From Thiobacillaceae bacterium (GTDB lineage Bacteria; Pseudomonadota; Gammaproteobacteria; Burkholderiales; Thiobacillaceae), in the NCBI GenBank assembly GCA_024643305.1, contig JAHENE010000059.1, forward strand, positions 1 to 9,643: a stretch of 9,643 bases of DNA, in the 5' to 3' direction. Both the position numbers and the translations under genes were made by a program. The notes beneath the pieces were generated by a model that did no database searches, was not told the DNA's origin, and worked only from the letters and a program-made list of their open reading frames with translations. Numbering within the stretch: position 1 is the first letter of the stretch; the number at the start of each line of letters is the position of its first letter. Positions 1-7,003 of the stretch are shown piece after piece.

Positions 1-177
1 ATCGGCATTTCGCTTACACCCTGGTTACCGGTGAAGGAGGTTCTGGCGGGGGTGATAATTACCCTGATTGCGGCCACATGGCTGCGCTGGAAGTTGGTGA
101 ACGGCGGGCTACGCGTGTGGCATTTGTGGCTGAATGGCGCGCTGTACGTGATCTATCTGGTGATCGCGCTGAGCTGA
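1..177 (+). CDS. C-terminal fragment of a membrane protein, possibly a Na+/Ca2+-type antiporter
   Basis: An open frame runs from the window edge to a TGA at 175-177 and gives the last 58 residues of a protein whose start lies outside the window. The fragment has two hydrophobic stretches (about residues 13-25 and 43-57) joined by a short basic loop with WLRWK and NGGLRVW. This is the look of a terminal transmembrane hairpin in a transporter. A closing segment of this kind is reminiscent of calcium/sodium (CaCA) antiporters, but no diagnostic motif is present in this short piece, so the family name is a guess. It is convergent with pilR, with 104 bases between the two stop codons. That it is a real coding end is fairly secure; its function is not. 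Confidence 0.5.
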   Translation: MGISLTPWLPVKEVLAGVIITLIAATWLRWKLVNGGLRVWHLWLNGALYVIYLVIALS

Positions 178-281
178 TTCAGCAGCCAGGATATAGGGGC
201 TGTGATTCAAGATTCAGGGAATGTGCTTCGCGCTTTTAATTCAGAACGGCCTTCGGCCGCACCACCCCTGATCCCTTGCCC
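178..281. other. Convergent intergenic spacer with small GC hairpin
   Basis: This gap separates the stop codon of the left membrane-protein gene from the stop codon of pilR. A short perfect hairpin, CGGCC-TTC-GGCCG, lies at 247-259 and could help end transcription in either direction. It has no T run on either side, so it is not a classical intrinsic terminator. The motif ATTCA recurs four times between about 177 and 243, with no obvious meaning. Confidence 0.35.
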
Positions 282-1613
282 CTATTCGATTCCCAGCCGT
301 TCCAGCCGGTAGCGCAGCGAACGAAAGGTGACCCCCAATAGCCGCGCTGCGGCTGTCTTGTTGTGGCGGGTTTGTTCCAGCGCTTTCAGCAGGGCTTCCT
401 TTTCCACCTTGTCCAGATAGTCCTGCAGGTTGCCAGGCGGGCCATCCATTTTTGCTGAAGCCTGGAAACCCGGACTGGGCGCAAGGTTGAGGTCGCTTGC
501 CTGGATGGCATCACCATCGGCCAGTGCCAGTGCGCGTTCGATGATGTTTTCCAGTTCGCGTACGTTGCCCGGGAAGGCATAAGCCTTTAGCAGCTTGAGC
601 GCACCCGTATCGAGATGGATATTGCGTCCATTGCCAAGCTTGCCCAAAAGCGCCTGAGCGAGGGCAGGAATATCTTCCGGGCGTTCGCGCAGGCATGGCA
701 TGTTGAGCTCGATAACGTTCAGCCGATAATACAAGTCCTGGCGGAAGCGGCCGGTTTCCACCATTTGTGCAAGTTTCTGATGAGTGGCGCTGATGATGCG
801 CACATCCACATCCTCTTCCTGGGTGGCGCCGACTTTGCGTGCCTTTTTTTCCTGGATGGCGCGCAGCAGTTTTACCTGCATGGTAAGCGGCAGGTCGGCG
901 ACTTCATCCAGAAACAGGGTGCCGCCATTGGCGGCCTGGAAAAAACCTTCATGATCGGCATTGGCACCAGTGAAGGCGCCCTTTTTGTGGCCGAAAAATT
1001 CGCTTTCCATCAGCGTCTCGGGAATCGCACCGCAGTTGACCGGCACGAATGCATGGTCGGCGCGCGAGCTGAGCGCATGGATTTGCCGCGCGGCGAGTTC
1101 CTTGCCGCTGCCGGATTCACCGGAAATATGGACTGGGGCCTGGGTGCGCGCAAGCTTGGCGATTTGTTCGCGGATTTCCTGCATGGCGGCTGATTCGCCA
1201 AGCAGTTCGCCGGGGCGCGCTGCCATAATGCCGGTGTTTTTTTCTGGCACCTTGAGCGCGGTTTTGACCAGTGTGCGCAACTGGTCGAGCGCGACCGGCT
1301 TGGAAAGATAGTCGAAGGCGCCAGCCTTGAGCGCTTCGACAGCATTGGTTGTATTGCCGTAGGCAGTGATGACGGCAACCGGCAAAGAGGGCCGCTGCGT
1401 GCTGATATAGCCCAATATTTCCAGGCCGCTGCCATCGGTGAGCCGCATATCCGTGAGACACAAGTCGAACCGCCCGCCGTCCAGCAGTTTGATGGCTTCG
1501 TTGACTGTTGCGGCGCGTTGGGTATCCAGGCCCATCTTCGCCAGCGTGATTTCCATTAGGTCGAGCAGATCGGGCTCATCGTCCACGATGAGTACGCGCG
1601 GAACGTTCAGCAT
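282..1613 (-). CDS. pilR: PilR, sigma-54-dependent response regulator (type IV pilus regulator)
   Basis: This is a 443-residue NtrC-family activator with the full three-domain plan. The receiver domain (about 5-118) has the acidic pair D11/D12, phosphoacceptor D55, T83 and K105. The AAA+ domain (about 137-365) has Walker A GESGSGKE at 165-172, the sigma-54-contacting GAFTGA loop at 212-217 and Walker B ending LFLDE near 233-237. A Fis-type helix-turn-helix occupies about 400-440 (NKTAAARLLGVTFRSLRYRL). Family knowledge: PilR is phosphorylated by PilS and activates the sigma-54 promoter of the major pilin gene. The ATG at 1613 overlaps the end of pilS by 7 bases and has no good Shine-Dalgarno of its own, so translation is probably coupled. 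The name PilR rather than another NtrC-type regulator rests on the partner kinase, whose N-terminal membrane region is PilS-like. pilA is not in the window. Confidence 0.93.
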   Translation of the reverse strand: MLNVPRVLIVDDEPDLLDLMEITLAKMGLDTQRAATVNEAIKLLDGGRFDLCLTDMRLTDGSGLEILGYISTQRPSLPVAVITAYGNTTNAVEALKAGAFDYLSKPVALDQLRTLVKTALKVPEKNTGIMAARPGELLGESAAMQEIREQIAKLARTQAPVHISGESGSGKELAARQIHALSSRADHAFVPVNCGAIPETLMESEFFGHKKGAFTGANADHEGFFQAANGGTLFLDEVADLPLTMQVKLLRAIQEKKARKVGATQEEDVDVRIISATHQKLAQMVETGRFRQDLYYRLNVIELNMPCLRERPEDIPALAQALLGKLGNGRNIHLDTGALKLLKAYAFPGNVRELENIIERALALADGDAIQASDLNLAPSPGFQASAKMDGPPGNLQDYLDKVEKEALLKALEQTRHNKTAAARLLGVTFRSLRYRLERLGIE

Positions 1614-3262
1614 GGCCGATTGGGGATGCTCAGGCGAAAGCAGGCACCAGGCTGATTGCCAGCGAACGTAAGGCGCGCGTTGTTGGCATCGGCCAGTTCT
1701 CGTGCGATGAAAAGCCCCAGTCCGGTACCTTGCGCGTGCGTGGTGAAAAAGGGCTCGAACAGGTTGGGCTGGTTTTCCGGGCTGATGCCGGGACCGTCGT
1801 CGCTGATCTCCAGCACGATGTCATTGCCGTCCGCCTGCAGCCGAAAATGGAGGCTGCCGGCATGTTTCCGGCTATAGCGCCATGCATTGCTGGTCAGGTT
1901 CCACAGGATCTGACGCAGGTGCTGGGGCGCAAAACAAATGGGGGCATCATTCGTCATCTCCATTATGACGGCGCTTTCAGGTATTTCTTCAGCCTGCTGC
2001 CATTCCCTGACCCAGGATTGCAGGAAAACACCCGGTTTCAGATTCTCCCTCGCCTGGCGGTCGCGGCGGTTGAGGGTAAGGATGTCATCCACCATCATGT
2101 CCAGGCGGCGTATGTTGTTGCGGATGATGGTGGTAAGTTTTCCCGTAGAAGCAGAGTTTGTCTCCTCATCCAGAAGCTGTGCCGCATGTCCTATGGCGGA
2201 AAGGGGGTTGCGGATTTCATGCGCGATGTTCAGGGTAAGCCGCCCGAGCGAAGCAAGTTTGATCTGCTGGGAGAGTTTTTCTGCGCGCGATAAATCTTCC
2301 ATCAGCAAAACCGTGTGCTCACTGCTTTCAACTGGCAGGAAGCGCAGCCGCACGCGGGCACCCGGGAGGTCCATCTCGAACTCACCGACGCCATTGGGTG
2401 TTTTGCTGTCCGGATCAAACAGGCCGCGGATGCTTTTGGGTTTTCCCCGCCCTGGCGCCATTCCCAGCATGGCGCAGGCCTGTGTATTGCAATAGGTGAT
2501 GTCACCGGCATGCGTGAAGGCAATGACGCCGTTTATCGAATCGCTTGTTGCCAGTGCGTGGATGCGGTTGAGCAGCGCCAGTTCTTTGGCCTTTATTGCG
2601 GCCTCGCGTTCCAGCACCATGGCGCGCTTTGTCAGAATGTGCGCCAGCCAGGCTGTGACAAGGTAACTGGTGGAAAGCAGACCGGTTTGCAGGTAGTCCT
2701 GTGGCAGGGCCTGTTCATTCAAAATGCGGAAGGTATGCATGCCCAGCATTGCTATCGCCGCCATCGATGCATACATGAGCGCCAGACGCCCCTGTCCGAC
2801 CAGGCCGGCCGAAGCTAGTGAGGCAAGCAACAGCAGCCCCAGGCCGCTGGAAACGCCGCCACTGGCGTTGGCCATTGCCGTGATGAATATGATGTCGGTA
2901 AAAATGTGCAACGAAAGCTGAACCGGAAAAGACGGCCAGCGTGAGCGGATGCCCAATACGAAGAAAGCCGAAGAGGCCAGGTAACAGAAAGCGGCCACGC
3001 GGAAGAAGAACGGGTCTTCTGCGCCTACCAGCCAGTTTTTCGCGACCAGCAGCGAGACAACCGCAAAAATGGACGCGAGGACAAGACGGTAAAGATTGAA
3101 ATAATCTAGCGACCGCCAGTGCGAGGCATAAAAGCCCGGTGAATCGCGCCGCGGCGCCGGATTTACTTCCGGCGCAGACGCTGATGTTCCGGCGTGCAGA
3201 AGAATTCTCCCTGCGAAAAAATGGCTTCTGAGCGCGGCACATTGACGCCGCACTGCGAACAT
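1607..3262 (-). CDS. pilS: PilS, membrane sensor histidine kinase; start uncertain
   Basis: This sensor kinase partners with PilR. Numbered from the ATG at 3262 (551 residues), a hydrophobic block of about six membrane segments spans roughly 54-212 and begins with the PilS-typical WRSLDYFNLYRL. A PAS-like region follows at about 229-270. The HisKA domain has phosphoacceptor H348 in AHEIRNPL, and the ATPase domain has the N box around 455-459, DDGPG at 488-492 and GTGLGL at 512-517. The start is unclear. The frame has no ATG, GTG or TTG just before the first membrane helix. The ATG at 3262 has a GGAGGA nine bases upstream but lies deep inside the PP0621 gene. A CTG at 3199 follows GGGAGA with good spacing and would give 530 residues, a usual PilS length. 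A GTG at 3253 lacks a site. The frame stays open upstream to a TTG at 3505, which I consider too early. The gene ends inside pilR. Confidence 0.9.
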   Translation of the reverse strand: MFAVRRQCAALRSHFFAGRILLHAGTSASAPEVNPAPRRDSPGFYASHWRSLDYFNLYRLVLASIFAVVSLLVAKNWLVGAEDPFFFRVAAFCYLASSAFFVLGIRSRWPSFPVQLSLHIFTDIIFITAMANASGGVSSGLGLLLLASLASAGLVGQGRLALMYASMAAIAMLGMHTFRILNEQALPQDYLQTGLLSTSYLVTAWLAHILTKRAMVLEREAAIKAKELALLNRIHALATSDSINGVIAFTHAGDITYCNTQACAMLGMAPGRGKPKSIRGLFDPDSKTPNGVGEFEMDLPGARVRLRFLPVESSEHTVLLMEDLSRAEKLSQQIKLASLGRLTLNIAHEIRNPLSAIGHAAQLLDEETNSASTGKLTTIIRNNIRRLDMMVDDILTLNRRDRQARENLKPGVFLQSWVREWQQAEEIPESAVIMEMTNDAPICFAPQHLRQILWNLTSNAWRYSRKHAGSLHFRLQADGNDIVLEISDDGPGISPENQPNLFEPFFTTHAQGTGLGLFIARELADANNARLTFAGNQPGACFRLSIPNRPC

Positions 3263-3396
3263 TTGACCATGTCCTCCGGCCCGCGCTGTGCGGGGGTGCC
3301 ACTGCCGGGCTGATTGAGGCTGCGCTGGAAATTCCTGAACAGCAGATAGACGATATAGGCAGCGCCGACGAGAAGTAGAAGTTTGGTGATGCCCAA
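3163..3396 (-). CDS. PP0621 family small membrane-anchored zinc-ribbon-like protein
   Basis: This 77-residue protein has one N-terminal hydrophobic segment (about residues 5-20), a short linker, and a cysteine motif C46-x2-C49 followed by C67 and H71, which looks like a small metal-binding ribbon. The pattern EDMVKCSQCG and PRSEA is typical of the PP0621 family, whose members commonly sit beside pilS in betaproteobacteria. The molecular function is unknown; a role at the inner membrane near the Pil regulatory system is inference from position. The start is a TTG at 3396, supported by AAGGA six bases upstream (3403-3407). Its last ~100 bases overlap the candidate ATG start region of pilS in another frame, so the two genes are tightly packed and probably co-transcribed. 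Confidence 0.82.
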   Translation of the reverse strand: MGITKLLLLVGAAYIVYLLFRNFQRSLNQPGSGTPAQRGPEDMVKCSQCGVNVPRSEAIFSQGEFFCTPEHQRLRRK

Positions 3397-3505
3397 AGCG
3401 TATCCTTGAAAATTTTGTCAGGGTAAGGAGACCATTAACGCACCCAAGCCCCTGAAACCCAAACCGAATAGTACACAAGACCGAGGCGTAGTCGCCAGCT
3501 TTCAA

Positions 3506-4315
3506 CTATACGCGCGTGGACGAAGCCAGTTCATTCAACACCCTGGCGGCAGCCAGCATGCCGAAGGTGGAAGTGACACAAACAGAAGAGCCAAAACCGG
3601 CGCAGTTGAGGCCGTGGATGTGGGCGTCCTCGGGCTTTTCGTAGCAGACGCCACCCTCGGCTGTGGGGTAGATCTGGGGTTCGGTGGAAAAGACGCTGTC
3701 GAAGCCGAACTTCTTTTTGAGGTCACGCGGAAACCCGTATTCCTGACGCAGTTTGGAGCGTACCTTGGCCAGCAGCGGGTCCTGGCTGGCGCGGGTGATA
3801 TCGGCTATCTGGACGAGGCCGGGGTCGCTCCGGCCGCCAGCGCCGCCCATGCAAATCAGTTTGATCTTGTGCCGCTTGCAGTGGACGATGAGCGCAGCCT
3901 TGGCGCGCGCATTGTCGACGGCATCCACGATGTAGTCATAACCGTTGCCAAGCAACGCGTCGAGATTGTCCTCGGCCAGGTATTCCTCGATTACATTCAC
4001 CCGGCAGCGCGGGTTGATGGCCTGGATGCGCTCGCGCATGGCCTGCACCTTGGCCTTGCCCAGTTCCCCGGTAAGGGCATGGATCTGGCGGTTGATGTTG
4101 GACTCGGCGATGTGATCGGGATCGATAAGGGTAAGTTGGCCAATTGCGCTGCGTGCCAGCGCTTCCGCCACCCAGGACCCGACGCCGCCGATGCCGATGA
4201 CGCAGACATGTGCCGTCTGGAAACGTTCGAAGGCGGATGGCCCATAGAGCCTGCGCACGCCGCCGAAGCGGCGCTCGAAATCAATGGCATGGTCAGGGGT
4301 GAAAAGTTCGGTCAC
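3506..4315 (-). CDS. tcdA: TcdA, tRNA threonylcarbamoyladenosine dehydratase
   Basis: This is a 269-residue member of the ThiF/MoeB/E1-like adenylating superfamily. The nucleotide-binding loop is GIGGVGSW at 41-48, followed by LTLIDPDHI with D65, then N73, N75, R76 and Q77 of the SNINRQ motif. A VDAVDNARAKAAL segment lies near residues 130-145. The length and the opening FERRFGGVRRLYG match TcdA (CsdL/YgdL). Family knowledge: TcdA uses ATP to cyclise t6A at position 37 of ANN-decoding tRNAs to ct6A, in the cytoplasm. The start is a GTG at 4315 without a strong Shine-Dalgarno site. The gene is followed after 109 bases by the PP0621 gene on the same strand and is probably read from its own promoter in the 4316-4510 gap. 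The family call is firm; other E1-like functions are unlikely given the length and motif spacing. Confidence 0.92.
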   Translation of the reverse strand: MTELFTPDHAIDFERRFGGVRRLYGPSAFERFQTAHVCVIGIGGVGSWVAEALARSAIGQLTLIDPDHIAESNINRQIHALTGELGKAKVQAMRERIQAINPRCRVNVIEEYLAEDNLDALLGNGYDYIVDAVDNARAKAALIVHCKRHKIKLICMGGAGGRSDPGLVQIADITRASQDPLLAKVRSKLRQEYGFPRDLKKKFGFDSVFSTEPQIYPTAEGGVCYEKPEDAHIHGLNCAGFGSSVCVTSTFGMLAAARVLNELASSTRV

Positions 4316-4513
4316 TGGTCTGGCGCGTTATATGTACAAGGTAAGAGCGGGTTCGTTGCAACATTCGACTCAGCCTGAAATTTGGTTGATGCGGGTTTTG
4401 CAGATTTTAATGGAGGCCGGCGACTTTGCTAAAACAGCTTTCTGATGGAAGCGGCTATTTGTTGACGGCTTTAGTAGCAAAGCCTTGTCTGATTTTTATG
4501 GCGACAAGAAATA
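4316..4513. other. Intergenic region upstream of tcdA with inverted repeats
   Basis: No gene is visible here. It is the expected place for the tcdA promoter on the minus strand. A TATAAC lies about 15 bases before the GTG, with a TTGCAA farther upstream, but the spacing between them (about 23 bases) is poor, so I do not call a promoter. Three nested symmetries are present: an 8-base inverted repeat CTTTGCTA/TAGCAAAG (4424-4431 and 4475-4482), a hairpin GGCTTT-AGTAGC-AAAGCC at 4467-4484, and a weaker hairpin around 4437-4453. Confidence 0.4.
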
Positions 4514-4545
4514 AAAAAACCCCGCGGCATTGCCGCGGGGTTTTT
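4513..4545 (-). terminator. Intrinsic terminator (bidirectional shape) after the outer-membrane protein gene
   Basis: A perfect GC stem CCCCGCGGC / GCCGCGGGG (4520-4528 and 4532-4540) closes a three-base loop. It is flanked by seven A on the left (4513-4519) and five T on the right (4541-4545). Read on the minus strand, it is a textbook rho-independent terminator 36 bases past the stop codon of the outer-membrane protein gene. The A/T symmetry means it could also stop plus-strand transcription. Confidence 0.93.
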
Positions 4546-4580
4546 GTTCCGGCACTTACTTAGGAAACGAACTTCCTGAT

Positions 4581-5450
4581 TTAGGGAATCCCGAACGTCG
4601 GGGTGCCGGAGAAACCTGCTGGCTGCACAGGGTTCAGGCTGGCGCCATCGCGGTCACGCTTGCGCAGCGAATCCTTGCCAAAGTTGAATTTGACGCCGGC
4701 AAGGATGCGATCTTCATCCATGTCAAAGGATGCCACCTCGGTATTGATTCGAGAATACTGGGCAAACAGGCTCATCGGGCTGCCTGCCATGCGGTATTCG
4801 GTGCCGAGGTTGAATCGCTGGGTTGTCAGATCGACGCCGCTAAGGTCGACATTGTCGTAGAGATAACCGGCATCAATGCGCCAATTGTCATTCATGAAGT
4901 AGCGTGCCTCAATGCCTGCAAGGGTGCCGGTGCCATCAAGCGCGCCACCAGCAAAACCCATCTTGTGCTCGCCAAGCACGCCGCCCACGGTCAGGTTTCC
5001 GAAGAAGCCCTGGGCTTCGACACCGTAGAACTGCTGGTCGTCCATGGAAGCGTCCAGGCTGACATCAGCACTAGGACCATAGCCGGTATCATAATTGAAG
5101 CTGCGGTTTTGATAAAAACCACCCACCAGATAGCTGGGTGTCCGATAGTAGACGTGGCCGGCGATGTCGTAGGTTGAGTAGTAATCAAAAATATCGCCCA
5201 TGTATTGGCGGGTGTAGACGTTGTCCAGCTGGAAGCCGATACCGCTTTTATCCGTATAGGCAAAAGAGGCACGCAGTTCTACATTGGTATCGTCTGCGTC
5301 AGAGGCGCCGGTGGGCAAGTCGTATGAGGAGTAGCCAAGGCCACCGGACACGAACAGGTCAAAGCCGCCGGTTTGGGCATCAGCTGCCACAGCGAGAGGT
5401 GCGGAGGCGACCAGAGCGGCGGCCAGCAGGGTTTTCTTGAAAGGGACCAT
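4581..5450 (-). CDS. Outer-membrane beta-barrel protein, function unknown
   Basis: The product is 289 residues from the ATG at 5450. The N-terminus is a classical signal peptide: two lysines, a hydrophobic core at about 8-19, and AVA just before a likely cut near residue 22. The mature part is made of alternating polar/aromatic strands separated by Gly/Asp-rich turns (FDLFVSGGLGYSSYDL, GIGFQLDNVYTRQY, NWRIDAGYLYDNVDL, RFNLGTEYRM), as in small porin-like barrels. The last strand ends in AGVKFNF, resembling a barrel-assembly signal, but a hydrophilic tail of about 30 residues follows, which is unusual. Two ATGs are possible. AAGGAG lies only 3 bases from the first (5456) and 9 bases from the second (5450), so I prefer the second. 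The gene is 192 bases downstream of the hydrolase stop on the same strand and ends at a strong terminator. I recognise no specific family, substrate or partner. Confidence 0.85.
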   Translation of the reverse strand: MVPFKKTLLAAALVASAPLAVAADAQTGGFDLFVSGGLGYSSYDLPTGASDADDTNVELRASFAYTDKSGIGFQLDNVYTRQYMGDIFDYYSTYDIAGHVYYRTPSYLVGGFYQNRSFNYDTGYGPSADVSLDASMDDQQFYGVEAQGFFGNLTVGGVLGEHKMGFAGGALDGTGTLAGIEARYFMNDNWRIDAGYLYDNVDLSGVDLTTQRFNLGTEYRMAGSPMSLFAQYSRINTEVASFDMDEDRILAGVKFNFGKDSLRKRDRDGASLNPVQPAGFSGTPTFGIP

Positions 5451-5456
5451 ATACAT

Positions 5457-5642
5457 TTTCTCCTTGGGTATAGATTGAGGTTTTCACCTGTGCCTATTTT
5501 ATTCGAATGGATTATCAATCTTGCGGGGGGGGGTGCCCTAGGATTCGTTTTTTTGCCTTTGTTGTACCAATGCCACAGATTGGGCGATGGCATATAAGAA
5601 TATGCTAATGGTCTGGTGTGCGCTTTGCCGGGGGGGCGATTT
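5457..5642. promoter_or_regulatory. Upstream region of the outer-membrane protein gene
   Basis: This AT-rich gap between the hydrolase stop and the outer-membrane protein start should hold the promoter of the latter on the minus strand. AAGGAG just before the start codons is a clear ribosome binding site. TTGATA and TAAAAT elements are visible around 5500-5516 but are only 11 bases apart, so no sigma-70 promoter can be assigned. A perfect 6-base inverted repeat GCATAT-AAGA-ATATGC lies at 5590-5605 and could be an operator or a small hairpin. There is also a run of nine G. Confidence 0.4.
5525..5533. repeat. Homopolymer run of nine G upstream of the outer-membrane protein gene
   Basis: Nine consecutive G (C on the coding strand of the downstream gene) lie about 75 bases before the preferred start codon of the outer-membrane protein. 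A second run of seven G is at 5630-5636, just past the hydrolase stop. Runs of this length are prone to slipped-strand mispairing and, in other bacteria, tune promoters of surface proteins. No such role is shown here. Confidence 0.85.
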
Positions 5643-6746
5643 CTACGAACACTGAGTTTCAGACGGGGGAGCGGCCTTGAGCAAATGAGGCGGATCTGTT
5701 TCCCCGAGCAGCCAGGAAAGATACCCCGTCAGTCTGCCTTCGATAAATGCGGCGCTGAAGGTGCCGTGGGCGGCAGAATCAACCCATTCGCGAGGCGTGT
5801 CGAAGCCGTTGACGGTGTAGTCATTCAATATCTTTTGATCCGTAGGATCGGTTTTGGACAGGATGGAAAGAATGCGGTCATAGGGATAGTCCTTCACGAG
5901 CCGTCCGAGCGAGCGTTGTATCGCCACTTCGCGGTTGGGGGCGATGGTCGAGCCTGAAAAATTCAGAACGCGCTCCAGGCCCAGAGGGGCCGCGTAGCGG
6001 CAGACGGCGTAGCCACCCAGTGAGGTCCCGAGGCCATACAGCTTGTCAAAACCGAGGTCGTTTGCCACCTTCTTGATCAGGCGCGCGCTATGTTCGATGC
6101 CGCGCCCCATGAAACCCTCGCTCGGGTCGAACTGGGGTCGGTTGCCAATGTACATGATGCCTATGCCCAGGCGGGCAAGGATGAAATGTGCAATGGGCCG
6201 CGGCATGTTGAAAGTATTCTTTTTTGTCGCGAAACAGATCAGCAGCCGGCGCGGTTGCTCGAGGGCGGGAGGCACCCAGACATACAACTCCGGATTGATG
6301 ATGTGGAACAAAAGTTCGCTACGTGCGGGCAGCGAAAAATCGACTTTGGGCAGGAGTTCACGGTACTGCGGGGTCAGTGTGCTTTCAAATTGGTCTGAAT
6401 GGCGCTGCATCTTGCGGATGTATTGGCCCGGAGCAAGGCCAAGCAAAAGGAAAGCTGCTTTTTGCAAAACCGAGCGATCAACAGGCCGTCCGGCCTCGAT
6501 GGCATCGAAAACTGCGGCTAGCGAACGGGCTTCGGGCGTGGATGTCTTGACCCAGCGAGGATTGCGTCCCCAAAGGTCAAAATAGGTTTTCAGGCCATTA
6601 AACCCTTGGCGCAAACGCCATATATTGACATCCGCTGTCGGGGCCATGCATGTGGTTTGGGCAATGCGGTAATACAACATTCCGCCATTGGGCTGGATAC
6701 CAACCAGATGATGGCCTGCCTGAGTTTGTTGCTTAATGCCTTGCAA
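5643..6746 (-). CDS. Alpha/beta hydrolase (Ser-Asp-His type), ACP-linked
   Basis: The product is 367 residues if it starts at the TTG at 6746. The nucleophile elbow GTSLGG places the catalytic serine at S242, after a beta strand (FDKLYGLG). The probable acid is D300 or D303 (SKTDPTD) and the catalytic histidine H327 (SAAHGTF), so a full triad can be proposed. The first ~150 residues are not part of the core fold and I do not recognise them. No signal peptide is visible, so the protein is probably cytoplasmic. It begins 2 bases after the ACP stop, with no ribosome site of its own, which suggests translational coupling; internal ATGs at residues 23 and 34 are alternatives. Position beside an ACP suggests it releases, hydrolyses or transfers an acyl group from the carrier, but that is inference. 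It could equally act on the finished product. The hydrolase fold is well supported; the substrate is unknown. Confidence 0.85.
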   Translation of the reverse strand: MQGIKQQTQAGHHLVGIQPNGGMLYYRIAQTTCMAPTADVNIWRLRQGFNGLKTYFDLWGRNPRWVKTSTPEARSLAAVFDAIEAGRPVDRSVLQKAAFLLLGLAPGQYIRKMQRHSDQFESTLTPQYRELLPKVDFSLPARSELLFHIINPELYVWVPPALEQPRRLLICFATKKNTFNMPRPIAHFILARLGIGIMYIGNRPQFDPSEGFMGRGIEHSARLIKKVANDLGFDKLYGLGTSLGGYAVCRYAAPLGLERVLNFSGSTIAPNREVAIQRSLGRLVKDYPYDRILSILSKTDPTDQKILNDYTVNGFDTPREWVDSAAHGTFSAAFIEGRLTGYLSWLLGETDPPHLLKAAPPSETQCS

Positions 6747-6748
6747 AA

Positions 6749-7003
6749 TTAGCCGGCCGGTCTCAACAGGTTGTCTGCCAGATCGGACAGGGTGGTTTCA
6801 GCCCCTAGCTCGCTAACTTCAAGGCTCAGGCTGTAGGTGCCGTCTATCTCGATCGCAAGTTCGAGCAGTTCCAGCGAATCTATTCCGAGTTGCGCCAGTG
6901 TCTTGTTTGCCGCTTCGCTGGTCGGAACATCCAATTTGAGGTTATCGACAATAAACTGCATCAGGGTTTCTTTGTCCGGAAGCGCTGAAGAGGTGTTATT
7001 CAT
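6749..7003 (-). CDS. Acyl carrier protein, stand-alone, in biosynthetic operon
   Basis: This 84-residue acidic protein has the carrier-protein signature LGIDSLELLELAIEID. S43 is the serine that would carry the 4'-phosphopantetheine arm. The length and predicted four-helix layout are normal for an ACP. The ATG at 7003 overlaps the P450 stop codon as ATGA and has AGGA six bases upstream. No fatty-acid genes (fabD, fabG, fabF) are nearby, so this is unlikely to be the primary AcpP and more likely a dedicated carrier. Being placed between a P450 and a hydrolase suggests that the P450 acts on a carrier-bound substrate, as P450 BioI does with acyl-ACP. A peptidyl or other carrier role cannot be excluded from sequence alone. 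A phosphopantetheinyl transferase must be supplied from elsewhere. Confidence 0.92.
   Translation of the reverse strand: MNNTSSALPDKETLMQFIVDNLKLDVPTSEAANKTLAQLGIDSLELLELAIEIDGTYSLSLEVSELGAETTLSDLADNLLRPAG

Noticed and set aside
247..259. CGGCC/GGCCG hairpin between the convergent genes as an intrinsic terminator
   Set aside because: The stem is only 5 bases and neither side has a T run.
615..1193. Plus-strand open frame of 192 codons opposite pilR
   Set aside because: It lies wholly inside the well-supported pilR gene on the other strand; a mirror frame in GC-rich coding DNA.
3263..3505. N-terminal extension of pilS to the TTG at 3505 (632 residues)
   Set aside because: It would cover the whole PP0621 gene in another frame, has no PilS-like sequence and makes the protein about 100 residues too long.
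3614..4378. Plus-strand open frame of 254 codons opposite tcdA
   Set aside because: Antisense to a clear TcdA gene with all motifs; its translation shows no domain.
4530..5177. Plus-strand open frame of 215 codons opposite the outer-membrane protein
   Set aside because: It begins inside the terminator stem and is antisense to a gene with a signal peptide and barrel pattern.
5500..5516. TTGATA and TAAAAT as a sigma-70 promoter for the outer-membrane protein gene
   Set aside because: The spacing of 11 bases is far too short.
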